Assembly (NCBI RefSeq): GCF_051622035.1
Contig: NC_135360.1
Span: 13,630,001 to 13,694,000 of the forward strand
Origin: Arctopsyche grandis
Taxonomy: Eukaryota > Arthropoda > Insecta > Trichoptera > Hydropsychidae
Direction of reading: 5' to 3'
DNA length: 64,000 nucleotides
Shown here: positions 47,402-58,800 of the stretch, piece by piece
Layout: every line of letters begins with the position of its first letter
How positions within the stretch are numbered: the first letter of the stretch is position 1
The notes under the pieces: generated by a model
Databases searched by the model: none
Told to the model about the DNA's origin: nothing
What the model saw: the letters and a program-made list of their open reading frames with translations, nothing else
Translations under genes and position numbers: made by a program

Positions 47402-48190
47402 CATTAAATTTATTCATCTGTTATATCTCTGACATTGACTTATTCTGAAGTGTGATATATGTGTGTATATTGTATATATTATCTAATACAGTTAAGTATT
47501 TTTTTGTATTAATTAACGGTATTATATATTTTTATTTTATTATATGATAAGTTACACAGATGAAAATATGGATAAAGTAATAAGTATGAGATTTTGACTG
47601 AATACAAATCGGTGAAAAAATTTCTTATGAACAATACTTTATCAAGTGTTACTTTCTATATAAGTGAAGCAAAAAAAATAAATTAAGGACGTACTTTCTT
47701 ATTTTATTATGTTCAATATTACAATATTATTGCATGAAGCGCTTATATTTGACATTAATTTTGTTTTTTTTTTAAACCTGGTTATTTCTGTATAGGTCAT
47801 TATCAATCTTAATGATGTGCAGCTATGTATATATAAATTTAAAAGAAATGTTATTTGTTCATTCGTGTAATAGTTACTTTTATCTTGAGTGAAAAATACG
47901 CCTTTTTATACCATTTACATAACCTTTGTGTAGGAAAGTTTGTTATAAAAACTGCTTCCAATATGTACATACAATAAATTTTACAAATTATTTAATGATT
48001 ATCTTAAACTTATTCCAACTCACCGAAATAAAACCTGGTATATCCTAATAATTTCCTAGGCTCGTTTACCGAAAATAAAAATATCTGCGATACATTATAT
48101 ATACTAAACTTATAAAAATTATCACTAGTAGTGAAAAAGAGCACGAAAGCATAAGTACTTGTCTAGACTCTAAAGTGCGCCACTTACAAA
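47402..48190 (+). other. 3' region of the zinc-finger gene
   Basis: AT-rich and without coding capacity. AATAAA lies at 47677-47682 and others follow. The region ends at a pogo-type inverted end. Confidence 0.5.
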
Positions 48191-48517
48191 TACAGTACAC
48201 TTTCGATTATCCGGGCTAATGCTGGGCAGGGAGGGCACGGATAATCCGAATCGTCAAATTTTGACTCGGTTTCGAGTAAAATATATTAACACAAATTTTT
48301 GTTTCATAATTTTAATACTCATTATTTATTAAGAAAAACGCTTATAGTTGAGCAGATGTGTGGCCGTTAGTACTAATGATGCCAAAATATAAAAAAAATC
48401 TAGTCAACCAGCCAGACGAAGCATTGTCTACTAATCCTAATTTTTCATGAAAAAACTTGGCTATTTCCATACACATTTGATCGCTAATTGGTATTCCTTC
48501 TGCTCATTTTTGATTTA
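48191..48517 (-). pseudogene. Tigger/pogo transposon remnant
   Basis: TA at 48191-48192 is followed by the inverted-end sequence CAGTACACTTTCGATTATCC typical of Tigger elements. On the minus strand (about 48510-48330) a frame reads AEGIPISDQMCMEIAKFFHE, then LGLVDNASSGWLTRF, a CENP-B-type helix-turn-helix (GIPIS..M....A..F....L......S.GWL.RF). The catalytic domain is missing and the right side is cut off by other repeats. Confidence 0.8.
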
Positions 48518-48664
48518 ACTATATGAGTATAGTTGCAACCAAATCTTCGTATCTTGACATTTTCATACTTTTTCGCACTTGACGAAAACGGCCCTCATCG
48601 TACTGTGGGAATCTCGTCACATTCATCAAAACATTTACTGCGACGCAGAATACATTCCCAAAAC

Positions 48665-48830
48665 CAGTCGAAGCACACCTGCAGCCATTATATTAAACTC
48701 AAGCGGAACAAAACCAGTCGAAGCACACCTGCAGCCATTAAACTAAACTCAAGCGGAACGCCCCTACCAGTCGAGCGGAACCAAAACGGTCGAAGCACAC
48801 CGCAGCCATTAAACTACATCGAGCGGAACG
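48665..48830 (+). repeat. Tandem repeat of about 55 bp inside the LTR
   Basis: Three diverged units contain CCAGTCGAAGCACACCTGCA, then GCCATTA..CTAAACTCAAGCGGAAC. Confidence 0.8.
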
Positions 48831-49020
48831 GCGTCAATCATTCCAGAAAATTCTACCCCTCGACAAAAGCACATTCCTTGCTTACGCATCAACAACCACC
48901 ACCATGGGTCAGGTGATTCCAGAAACACTATAAAAGGAGGTACAACCCAAACAACGCCAGTCGACCCACAGCAGCAAGCGTCGACACACAGCAACAAGCG
49001 CCGACACACAACAGCGGACC

Positions 49021-49285
49021 AGCCGAACAACGAGCCAGCGACACACTGCCGCAACCAGAGACCTTCTGAACATAGCCGAACAACGAGCCAGCAACACACT
49101 GCCGCATCCAGAGACCTTCTGAATATAGCCGAACGACGAGCCAGCAACACACTGCCGCATCCAGAGACCTTCTGAACATAGCCGAATGCCGAGCCAGCAA
49201 CACACTGCCGCATCCAGAGACCTTCTGAACATAGCTGAATGCCGAGCCAGCGACACTCTACCATATCCAGAGACCGCTGAACGAC
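49021..49285 (+). repeat. 53-bp minisatellite, about five units
   Basis: Units start at 49021, 49074, 49127, 49180 and 49233. Each begins AGCCGAA.GACGAGCCAGC, continues with ACACTGCCGCATCCAGAGAC, and ends CTTCTGAACAT. Units 1-4 are nearly identical; the fifth is diverged and shortened. Confidence 0.95.
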
Positions 49286-49439
49286 ATACTTTTGCCCAAA
49301 TATAATACCTTTGTACAACCATAGACAAACAATAAAACTTTATTAAAACAAGCACAACAGTGTTTCGTTAGGCTGGGATACGGTCAACACACAGTACCCC
49401 GCCTACAGTACCATCAGTCTACCCACATCAAGACCCGCT

Positions 49440-49810
49440 GTCGACCTGTTCCAGTGCACTTGACGAAAACAGTCCTCATCGCACGTCGTCAACCATCGGT
49501 CTTCAACAACATCAACAAGATGTCAAAGCAACAAGCTTCAGCGCAATCAACAACATCAACAAGATGTCGAAGCAACGAGCTTCACCACGACAGACAACAA
49601 CAGCCCTCATCGCACGTCGTCAACCAACGGCCCACGCTCATCAAGACCCGCCGAAGCAACGAGCTTCAGCGCAACAGACGACAACAGCCTTCATCGCACG
49701 TCGTCAACCATCGGTCTTCACAACATCAACATGATGTCGAAGCAACAAGCTTCAGCACAGTTGACGGAAATAGCCCTCATTGCAATTCGTCATACAACGA
49801 TCTTCGAACA
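49440..49810 (+). repeat. Irregular tandem repeat
   Basis: CCTCATCGCACGTCGTCAAC and GAAGCAACGAGCTTCAGC words recur with variable spacing of roughly 55-120 bp. A fragment of the same repeat (CACTTGACGAAAACGGCCCT) lies at about 48578, left of the solo LTR, so the LTR landed inside this repeat. The open frame across it is compositional. Confidence 0.75.
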
Positions 49811-50020
49811 TCAAAACAAAAGCAGTTAAACTTGACACTGGCCTACGCCGGAATCTCAACAAGGATTCACCGTGACCTACGTCAATCACCACCAGCTGCT
49901 CGTCTCATCGTAGTGCAACACTTGCAAGTTTACCCATCACGACAAGCGATGCACAACAAGTACCACACAGCGCTACATTCCTACATACCTTAAATTCTCG
50001 TTACCACTGGCGGAGAACTA

Positions 50021-50583
50021 TGTAGGAATATAGTACAACTTGTGCTAATATATCAAAACCAGCGATCTCATCATCGATCCTGTCCAAAGCCGCATAACTC
50101 AAGGGCAGCGACCCTTCGACCATTCCAGAAAAAAGAGTTCATCGTTCGATCGTAAAACAAACGATACCCCACAGTGATGTCATCAGGATACCGAACACAC
50201 GTGTCGTAAAAAGAAATTTACTCGTGGCAAACGAACGACGCCGACCCCAGCTATACTGCACGCGCCTCATAAATCGGTCAACGCACGCACCGAATGCACG
50301 CGCATCGAAAATAGGTCACACGTGTTTCTAACACACATGTTCTGAAAACGAAGACAAAGCATTTGCACGCGACACGCTCCAACCCGAAACGTATATAAAG
50401 CAACGCAGCAGCCCACAACACTAGAGTGAATCTCTGGAGTTCAACCAGATCACATCTCCGAAGAAACCTCTTCGTACATACAATAACCATTGTATCAATT
50501 GAACGAAAATAAACGATCCTCTTTCAAACTCAACTGAATTTCCATAGGCCGGGAAACGGTCGAAACCTTTCACCCGTCCTATA
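50021..50583 (+). mobile_element. LTR (family A) with adjoining primer-site-like repeats
   Basis: It begins TGTAGGAATATAGTACAAC and ends GGTCGAAACCTTTCACCCGT followed by CCTATA. It includes a TATATAAAGC promoter-like block (50391) and AATAAA near its end. It is followed at 50584-50660 by four reiterations of an ATTGGTGA(CC/TT/TC) unit resembling a retrotransposon primer-binding region. A second copy in the opposite direction is at 51412-51886. No gag/pol seen. Confidence 0.7.
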
Positions 50584-50661
50584 ATTGGTGACCACCGACT
50601 ACATAATTGGTGATTACTAAATTGGTGACCACCGACTACTAAATTGGTGATCACTAAAGTA

Positions 50662-51020
50662 TGTTGACCTTATCCCGGTCTAACGAAACACATGTTGTGT
50701 AGTTTGTAAGAAGATCTTTATTGCTCGATAAATACATTTGTTATTGTATTGACGACGAAGTATAAATGTAATGTATGTTGCTTCGCGGAGTGAGCCATGT
50801 TCGAGGTGCTGAAGCTCAGTGGCGTTGATTCTGTTGATCTGGCAGTGCGACAGTTTCTGTTTCAGTTATACACGCAGTCGCGTGCGGTTGTCCTTGTCTA
50901 GGGTTGTTCTGCTTGATTAGAAGTGCATTCCAGAGGGGTGCGGACATATGCGTGACGTGGGAGTATGCGTGTGTATTGATATCGATAATGAATAAGTACG
51001 CGATGCGATATATCCCTACA
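50662..51020 (-). mobile_element. LTR-like repeat (family B), inverted copy
   Basis: On the minus strand it begins TGTAGGGATATATCG at 51020 and ends CGTTAGACCGGGATAAGGTC then AACA at 50662. This matches the 3' end of the solo LTR ending at 49407. No target duplication could be confirmed, so its left boundary is uncertain. Confidence 0.55.
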
Positions 51021-51099
51021 ATAACATATAACTTTATTTTTATTCGTGTTTGAATTTCTTTTCGAAACCACCCGTTGAAATCAACGGGCACAACACTAG
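51021..51099 (+). mobile_element. Helitron 3' terminus (family 1)
   Basis: It ends with the hairpin CCCGTTGA-AA-TCAACGGG (51071-51088), then CACAACA and CTAG (51096-51099), then T. It matches the ends at 22986 and 26091. Its 5' portion is displaced by the LTR-like repeat to the left. Confidence 0.7.
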
Positions 51100-51158
51100 T
51101 ACCCCATATTGCCAATGTCACAAAAACTAGCTGTTATATTGTAAAAAATATCAATACA

Positions 51159-52163
51159 CTTATATCCGGTGGTGTAGTGCTAATTAGTAAAAAAGGCACT
51201 ACACCAAAGTTTTGGAGCGCTGAACTTATCTCCCCTCTGTTAAATTTCTTCGAACTGGCTAGTATAGATTTTTGTGTAAGGGAAAAAAATGTTTGAAAAT
51301 TTATTTTCAAATAAATACGCAAGTTTATTAGTTTTTGAATTTTGAGGGTTGAAATACCGTCATGAATTAAAACATGTTTGGGAAAGTAATAGCTAGGTAC
51401 AAAAAAGGTATTATAGAACAGGTGGTCGAGTGAAAGGTTTCGACCGTTTCCCGGCCTATGGAAATTCAGTTGAGTTTGAAAGAGGATCGTTTATTTGCGT
51501 TCAATTGGTACAATGGTTATTGTATGTACGAAGAGGTTTCTTCGGAGAAGTGATCTGTTTGAACTCCAGAAGCTCACTCTGCCGGTGGAGGTTGCTGCGT
51601 TGCTTTATAAACGTTTTGGGTTGAAGTGTGTCGTGTGCACATCTTTTGTTCTTGGTACTCGCGCTGCCCTAGTTATGCTGCGAGCGTGGTTTTATGGGTT
51701 CATACGCCTGGACGTAGTTCGTGGTTTTTATGGGTTCAGTGTGTTCTTCCTTTGTTTCCCAGACACGTGTATAGAAACACGTGTCGACCTTTTGACGAGG
51801 CGAGCGTGTGCCATGCGTTAATTACTTTCCTGGATATGTGTCGCAGTGACCTGATGAGATCATTTCAGTTGTACTATATGCCTACAGTATAATGAAAGTG
51901 TCGAACTGATACTGCAGTTCCAAGTTGAAAGATTTAAAAATAAAACTAAAATATTTTTCTTTATTCTATTAGAATTGAAAATTCTTGCAAGTTTCAAGCG
52001 AATAGCTTGAAGTAGGGATTCATAATTTAAAAAAAATAAACTTAATACAAATAAAAGTTATATATTTTTATTCTCTTTTAATATTGGAAACATGAAATCT
52101 ACATTTAACATAAGAGGGGCGCGCCCCGGCTCGAAAAACTTCCACTACACCACTGCTTATACC
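51159..52163. mobile_element. hAT-like element interrupted by a solo LTR
   Basis: The element is 51167-52155. The flanks CTTATATC and CTTATACC match at 7 of 8 positions. Ends are CGGTGGTGTAGTG at the left and CAGTGGTGTAGTGG on the minus strand at the right. Without the inserted LTR it would be about 510 bp and non-coding. Confidence 0.8.
51408..51890 (-). mobile_element. Solo LTR (family A) with 4-bp duplication
   Basis: The LTR is 51412-51886 (475 bp), minus strand, TGTAGGCATATAGTAC to CTATA. GTAT lies immediately on both sides (51408-51411 and 51887-51890). It shares its 3' 200 bp almost base for base with the copy at 50021-50583. Confidence 0.82.
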
Positions 52164-52208
52164 ACATTGAAAGTTTTGTGCTTTTACTTTATTTTGTCGT
52201 TCGTTATT

Positions 52209-52342
52209 GGTTTGATGATTATTGCCCACACAGCGCTCGCCCAAAAGTCACTAAAATCTCTATAACGGAACATCTGGCAGCCGAAAAGTCCATCATAATA
52301 TTGTCTTTTCCAATTTCAAATCCAATTACCGTTGATACATAG
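52209..52342 (+). repeat. Interspersed repeat family, copy 3
   Basis: It contains CCCAAAAGTCACTAAAATCT and GCAGCCGAAAAGTCCATCAT followed by TCCAATTACCG. It corresponds to the inverted copy at 19925-20150 with an internal deletion. Confidence 0.7.
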
Positions 52343-52881
52343 TCGAAGCGTAATAACCAATTTTTGAGCGTGAAACGCGAGACTCACTACTAAACAAATA
52401 CATACATACCTTCATTGGAGAGAGAAGTCAGAGTTTTTATTTTTTTTACTAAACCTTATAACTAAAATTGCGAGTGGTCAAAAACTATATTATTGGCTAA
52501 CGATTGCAGTGTTTCCCCTTTATATATTTTTTATTAAATTGCTCGAAAGCACCACCATTACAATAGTATCGACATTGTGGGGTGGCAGCTTTGTTGGTTT
52601 GTATATTTGCTGCGTGCGATATACATTTATACTAGTGTATGTAGTACACCGCACTGACACTGACAGTCAGCTGGGCTGACGTCATTGACGCCTTTGTTAA
52701 GACTCCTTATTCATTGTCGCCGCTTCCTTGGATGATCGTATGATCGTCTTCGTCTATTGGTGGTGCCAACTTTTCCAACTATCTCCAGCCTCGACTATCT
52801 GACATGCCGTCTTCGGCTAGCTGCTCGCATTGAAACCGCCCATTTCTTTCAAGTATGTTTGCGGCTAGACAAATAGACAAC
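52343..52881 (+). promoter_or_regulatory. Probable promoter / 5' UTR of the SLC17 gene
   Basis: The last 250 bp before the start codon is GC-richer than its surroundings and contains a perfect CRE palindrome TGACGTCA (52677-52684) followed by another TTGACG. No TATA box was assigned. Confidence 0.5.
52677..52684. promoter_or_regulatory. CRE palindrome upstream of SLC17
   Basis: TGACGTCA, about 200 bp upstream of the start codon. CREB/ATF binding is inferred from the motif only. Confidence 0.5.
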
Positions 52882-55800
52882 ATGAACAGCTCTGATCAAG
52901 AAAATGACGAAGCGGCTGATGATCAAGCCTTGATACCGGAGACAGGTACAGATTAATCCGTACATCCGGCGTTGCGATAAAACGCCATACCCCATACAAC
53001 ATAACCTCTAATAACTGTATCTGACGTCAGGTTCAAGTTTCATGTGTATAACAAAAATGTACCAATTATTTTTTGCTATATACATACGCAGTTCGTTATT
53101 TTTCCATTATCCGGAGACAAAAAAAAAATATATATATATATTTTTTTTTGTCTCCGGATTTTTTTTTATTAAATACAAAATTAAATTCCAATAATTAAAT
53201 AAACATATTAAGTAATTTTAAATTAAATCAGAATGCAGATTCTAGAGGTCAAATTTTTTTTTGATTGCGTTCAATAGTGACTCGAATACGTTGTCGTTTC
53301 TGACCAGTTGTGCTCCAAATGCATTTGACTTCAAATTATGACGGATTGTTCCTAGTGTCGTTAATTACACCACCGTATGGACACCAGGGTATGGATCAAT
53401 TGCGTTGTAGCGATAATTGACTTTGCAATGTTCAAATCCAATACTTCAATCACTTAGATTAAAAAACATTCGCGAATCTTCTGACAGTCCTCCAAAAATC
53501 CACTGTAGACGTACTCTACTGGCGCTATTTATTCTCTTTGTAAACAGGCCTTCGACGGTTGATGTTTTGCTTCTTAGTTTCTGTTTGGGTCGTTTGTTCT
53601 TAGATCTCTCATTTATATATTGCAATCGACGGTTGTGTTCTTAGTTTGCACAATTTGATGAAGCTTTCGACGATTGATGTTTAGTTTCCTATCTTCAGTT
53701 TGGGTCGTTTGTTAAGATGTCTCATTTAGATATTCCAGTCGACGGTTGTGTTCTTAGTTTGCATAATTTGATGGACGCCAATTCTCTGACCCAACAATAT
53801 AAGAAACAAAAGGCCATCACAAATAGTAGACGACTGTTCCGGTATCAATTTCCATGTAGGGTGACAATTAAAGCTACATTTCGTATATTTTTGCACACGG
53901 CATCCTGCTGCCAAGATGTTATGTGTCTTTAGTAGATAATAGAACGAATGAGCTACTCTTCTAAATGCAAAAAAATATACATTTTGTTTAAAAAAAGGCC
54001 ACCAGATAATGGTAACGTACCGTTTTCATTAGAGTACCATGATATAGTGTACGACATTTGGCAGTTCCATATAGAAATTTGGAATTGCATAGCAGATAAA
54101 CATTAATGTTATATTTACATATTTACCTATATATGTAGATATACAAATTTTATTATGTTAATATTGTACATTTCTATGCATCTCATAATGAAATCGCTAA
54201 AAAAATTACAACTTAAAGATTAATATTTCATTAACCAATTAAAAAATTTTGTATGATGAGAATAACAGCGCTTGAATTACATATCTCCAAAATAAACACA
54301 TTTTTTAAAACCGTACAAACATGTTCAGTGATCGATTCTGAATTTAAATCCATCAAAATCTCGTGGTTGAATTTACTCATGATCACAAAACTTCATATAT
54401 TGATAATTCATATATAGACAATGTATTAAATACATATACATATAGTTGAACTTGTTTAATACTTGTATGGTTGCTATGAGAAAAAACCCATAATCATTTA
54501 CATAGATTCAAACGATTTTCCATGATCTTAACTGCATATGATGGGCTGAAAACCAGACTGGTACAAGTGACATTTTTAAAAAAGCTGTTTTAAGTGCTAA
54601 AATAATAGCATTTCCTATATGCTATTATTTTAGCACTTAAACCAGATTTTTTTAAAAATGTCACTTGTACCAGTCTGGTTTTCAGCCCGTCAAATGAGCC
54701 GTTATATTTTAGTCCAATTTTCAGTTCCAAAAATACTATTTCTGTTTGACTTAATACACAAATTGTTATCACTTATTTTAATTCGATATGTCCAGAATCG
54801 CGGAAAAGCATAATAAACGTATTACAGGCCACCAGTATTTTTAAATATTGTTAAACGCAAAACATTATATTTAATCTTTTGCGAGATATTTCTCGGAATG
54901 AAGAAAAGTAGACGTATGCCACGTTCAAATATAACGGCTCATTTTTACATCTAATATATAATTTCGAAAGAGACTTTGTATGTATGTATGTAAGGTTTAT
55001 TGGGAGCATCGAAAACAAATTAAAATTTCTATGACATCGATATCGTCGAATGTTATGTATTTTTTTCCATTTAAATAAAGGTTGTGGCTATTTGCAGGTA
55101 CTATATTTGCGAATTATTGGCTATTTGCAGGTACTATATCTGCGAATTATTGGCTATTTACAGGTACTATATCTGCGACAGGCGCAAATCCTTCTGTGCA
55201 TGCGCGTGTTTACTATTAGATTGTTTTGCCATGTTTTAACTGTTTATATTACAAATACCGAGTGAAGCCGGGTAAAACCACTAGTAATTTATATTGAAGA
55301 GTTAACTAAAAGTTTCGTACAAATATGTTACATATACAGTCAATGATCGATAGTGCAATATTATGTTAATTCATTTTCGAAAACTATTGATGTTATTATT
55401 CAATATTGCTTTGTGCTGTTATCATATGTAGAGCATCGCATTACGGTCATTAATTGTTATCAGAAGCGTCATATAACACATTTACAAATTTATAAAATAT
55501 TTTGCATTGCGTTTGATTTAAATACTACATACATATATGTGATATATATATTTTTTGTTCTTATTTACAGTTTTTGATACTAAACAATGTATCAAATCTC
55601 GCACAGTGCTGGGTATAATGGGCTTTCTAGGCTTTGCAAATGTTTACGCAATGAGAGTGAACCTGTCCGTTGCCATTGTTGCCATGGTGAATAGCTCTGC
55701 AATTCCTGACTCTACAAACTCCTCACTGGACGTGTGTCCAATTGTTGACCCAATAAATAATAGTTCCGTTCCGTTGGTAATTTTTAATTTTATCTTGCAC

Positions 55801-58800
55801 ATATAGTGCATGTATGTATGTATATTACAAAATATAAAATCATTATGTTAAATATATTGAAATTCGCCTTACATATTTGTAGAGACCGGGAGATTTCGAT
55901 TGGAGTGAAACACAACGTGGTGTTATTTTGGGATCTTTTTTTTATGGTTATGTTTTAACACAGGTAATTTTAAATTATCAATATGCTTCTAAAAAGAATT
56001 CAGAATTTGAATATTATTTGTATGTAATAATTTCTGTATTTTATTGAAATTTTTTGATTGTAGGTGCCTGGCGGTAGATTTGCAGAACTTTTCGGTGGAA
56101 AACTTGTTTTTGGACTGGGCGTATTGTTGACGGCAATATTCACATTGCTCAGTCCAGCGGCGGCATATTGTAACTATACATTGTTCATAGTCGTTCGCAT
56201 TTTAGAAGGTGTCGCCGAAGGTGTCACGTTTCCGGCAATGCATGCAATGTTGGCTCGGTGGATTCCTCCAGAAGAGAGATCAAAATTTGCGGCCATTGTG
56301 TATGCCGGTAAGCATTTCTACTGTTTGTTTGTTTTCAAAAAAAAATACGGATGTTACCAACCCATGACTTAATCTATGTATTTGAGGAATATAAGATGGT
56401 CAAAAATAAAATTCGATTTTTAAAAATACATTCACGTTTACACATACCGGTTATGGAAGCATTTTCGATACAAATTGAGCGCAAATATAGGAAACTTTCG
56501 CAAGATAAAAGTTCTACTTCTGGTTGTCGGATTTTGTCCGAAATTTTTTTATTATTTAAAATCTCTATAATCATTATACACATTAAATATCAAGAATATA
56601 AAAATAATTTAAAAGGTCAAAATAAAATAATGAAATATTGTTTTAAAACAAAATACAACTTCAGGTTTACGAATTTTGACCAAAACCTTATCAGCTCTAA
56701 GTTAGTACACAAAGAATATTTATATAAATTTTCAGCTTGATACGTTTAGGGGTGTGGACAGAATAGTGGCCACAACATCTAAACTGCCACTTCTGGTTGA
56801 CAGATTTTTACCAAATTTTATACATAACTTGGTATTAAGCTTAAACTTCTAGATATGAAATTTCAGTTCAATAAACCAAAAGGTTTCTGAGAAAAACATA
56901 ATAAACCTCGACTCTCTAGAATAAAAGCACTACTTCCGGTTCAGGTAAAAATATTAGGGTATAAAATTTATAATTTCTATTAAATGTAAAAAAATTTCAG
57001 TCTGATTGGTTTAGCGGTTTGGGAGATAATTTAATAAAAAAACTTAAAAAAGAGGACACCTATAAGGGAGGTACCATTTCCGGTCAACTTAAAAATTTGA
57101 AAAAAATTATCGTCGTATCCATAAAAATTTCAGTAACCGCTACGAAGTTTCAGTTCGATAGGGCTAACGTAACAAATAATCCCTAAAATACACAGACACA
57201 GACATTTTTTCTAGATCATGAAAACGTGATCAGGGATCGATTCTGAGTTCGAATCAGTCAAAATCTCGAGTTCGAATTTTCGCATGATCACAAAAAATTC
57301 ATCTATTGTTACTCGATGACCGTCACCGTATCGAAACGTCGAAAAATCAAAAATGTTCGTTTACCATAAATACATATGAAAATCGGGTAGTACATATATA
57401 TAATAGTATATATCAGTGGCGTGCGGTAAAACTCTCTCTACCCCCTTCGTAACTTAATTTACGCGAGCAGGATACAAGAGGAACATGCTTTTCCTCCCGT
57501 ATAAAAAGAAAGATAATTTCACCACATGCCACTGATATATATTATATATACATACATAGTACCGTTTACCATGCATACATTCTTTTTGATCTTTCGACTT
57601 ATGATCTTTCGATTTTCGATCTTTGCTTTCCGATCTTTGCTTTTCGATCTTTCGACCTTTCGATGCCGTAATGTAGACCCATTGTTACTACGTACATATA
57701 TAGATAAAGTAAAAATGATGTATTTTAATGAATTATTCTTTTCAGGGTCCAATTTCGGTTCCGTTGTTTCGTTTCCCCTGTCTGGTTGGCTGTGTACCCT
57801 TGAATGGGGCGGTGGTTGGCCCTTATGTTTTTATTTATTCGGTGGTCTGGGAATCGTGTGGTTTATCGCTTGGATATTTCTCGTTTATGATACTCCACAA
57901 AGTCATCCCAGGATATGTCGACAAGAATTGGAATACATAAGATGGACTATCGGCATTCACGTAACACTCAAAATTTATATGAACGTATTGATTTTGTTTT
58001 GTTTGCATCTCATATTAACTTGTTTCAAATTCTTAAGGTTGATGCTAAAGCTCGTCCTATACCGTGGGGTCACTTCTTACGCAGTTTGCCTCTATGGGCC
58101 ATACTGGTCACTCAGTGTGGTCTGTCGTGGCAGTTTTACACTCAACTTACCGAACTTCCCACATATATGAATAATATATTACACATGAAACTGCAACAGG
58201 TATACGATTGTTATTTATATTATTTTAAATGAAAAATCTATCGCTTTCAATACGATTATTATTTTTTCGTTTGTTTTTAGAATGCTCTATTAACGGCAAT
58301 ACCATATCTCACATCGTGGTTTGCGGGGATTTTCATAAGTGTATTTGCCGATTGGTTGGTAGCCAAACATTACATTTCTAGACTCAATTCCTATAAATTA
58401 TGGAATACTGTTGGTAAATATTTCATTAAATTGAATTTATATGTGACGTATCATGAATGATGATTGTATTTATAACAATTTCTTCAATATTTCTAGCTTC
58501 GGTGATACCATCAGTAGGACTGTTGGGTGTAGCATGGGTAGGATGCGATAAAGTTTCAGTGCTATTACTTCTTTCAATTACTGGCGCTTTTGGTGGTGCT
58601 GTTTATGCTGGTAATTGTTTTATTATTTGTGCAAAAGATGCTTTAATTTGTTTTCGTTTGTTGAATTCGGATTTTTTTTAAATTTTCAGGCAATCAGATG
58701 AATCATATTGCGTTATCGCCGCACTACGCAGGCACTATGTATGGTATAACCAATGCTGCAGCAAATATTTGCGGTTTTGTAGCACCGTATGCAATTGGTT

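Larger units (their letters stand above)
48600..49411 (+). mobile_element. Solo LTR with 4-bp duplication (family B)
   Basis: The LTR is 48604-49407 (804 bp), starting TGTGGGAATCTC and ending CGCCTACA. GTAC precedes and follows it. Near the 3' end it has AATAAAACTTTATT and CAGTGTTTCGTTAGGCTGGG followed by GGTCAACA, which matches the inverted copy at 50662-51020. Two internal tandem blocks enlarge it. No internal retrotransposon region is attached. Confidence 0.72.

Noticed and set aside
49021-49285. Regular 53-bp direct repeats considered as a CRISPR array
   Set aside because: Units are contiguous with no unique spacers, and the genome is eukaryotic.
48809-49355. Open frames of 91-169 codons on the minus strand
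   Set aside because: Products are reiterations of one short phrase encoded by the 53-bp minisatellite in an LTR.
49454-49993. 179-codon open frame
   Set aside because: Lies entirely in an irregular tandem repeat and has no domain; composition explains it.
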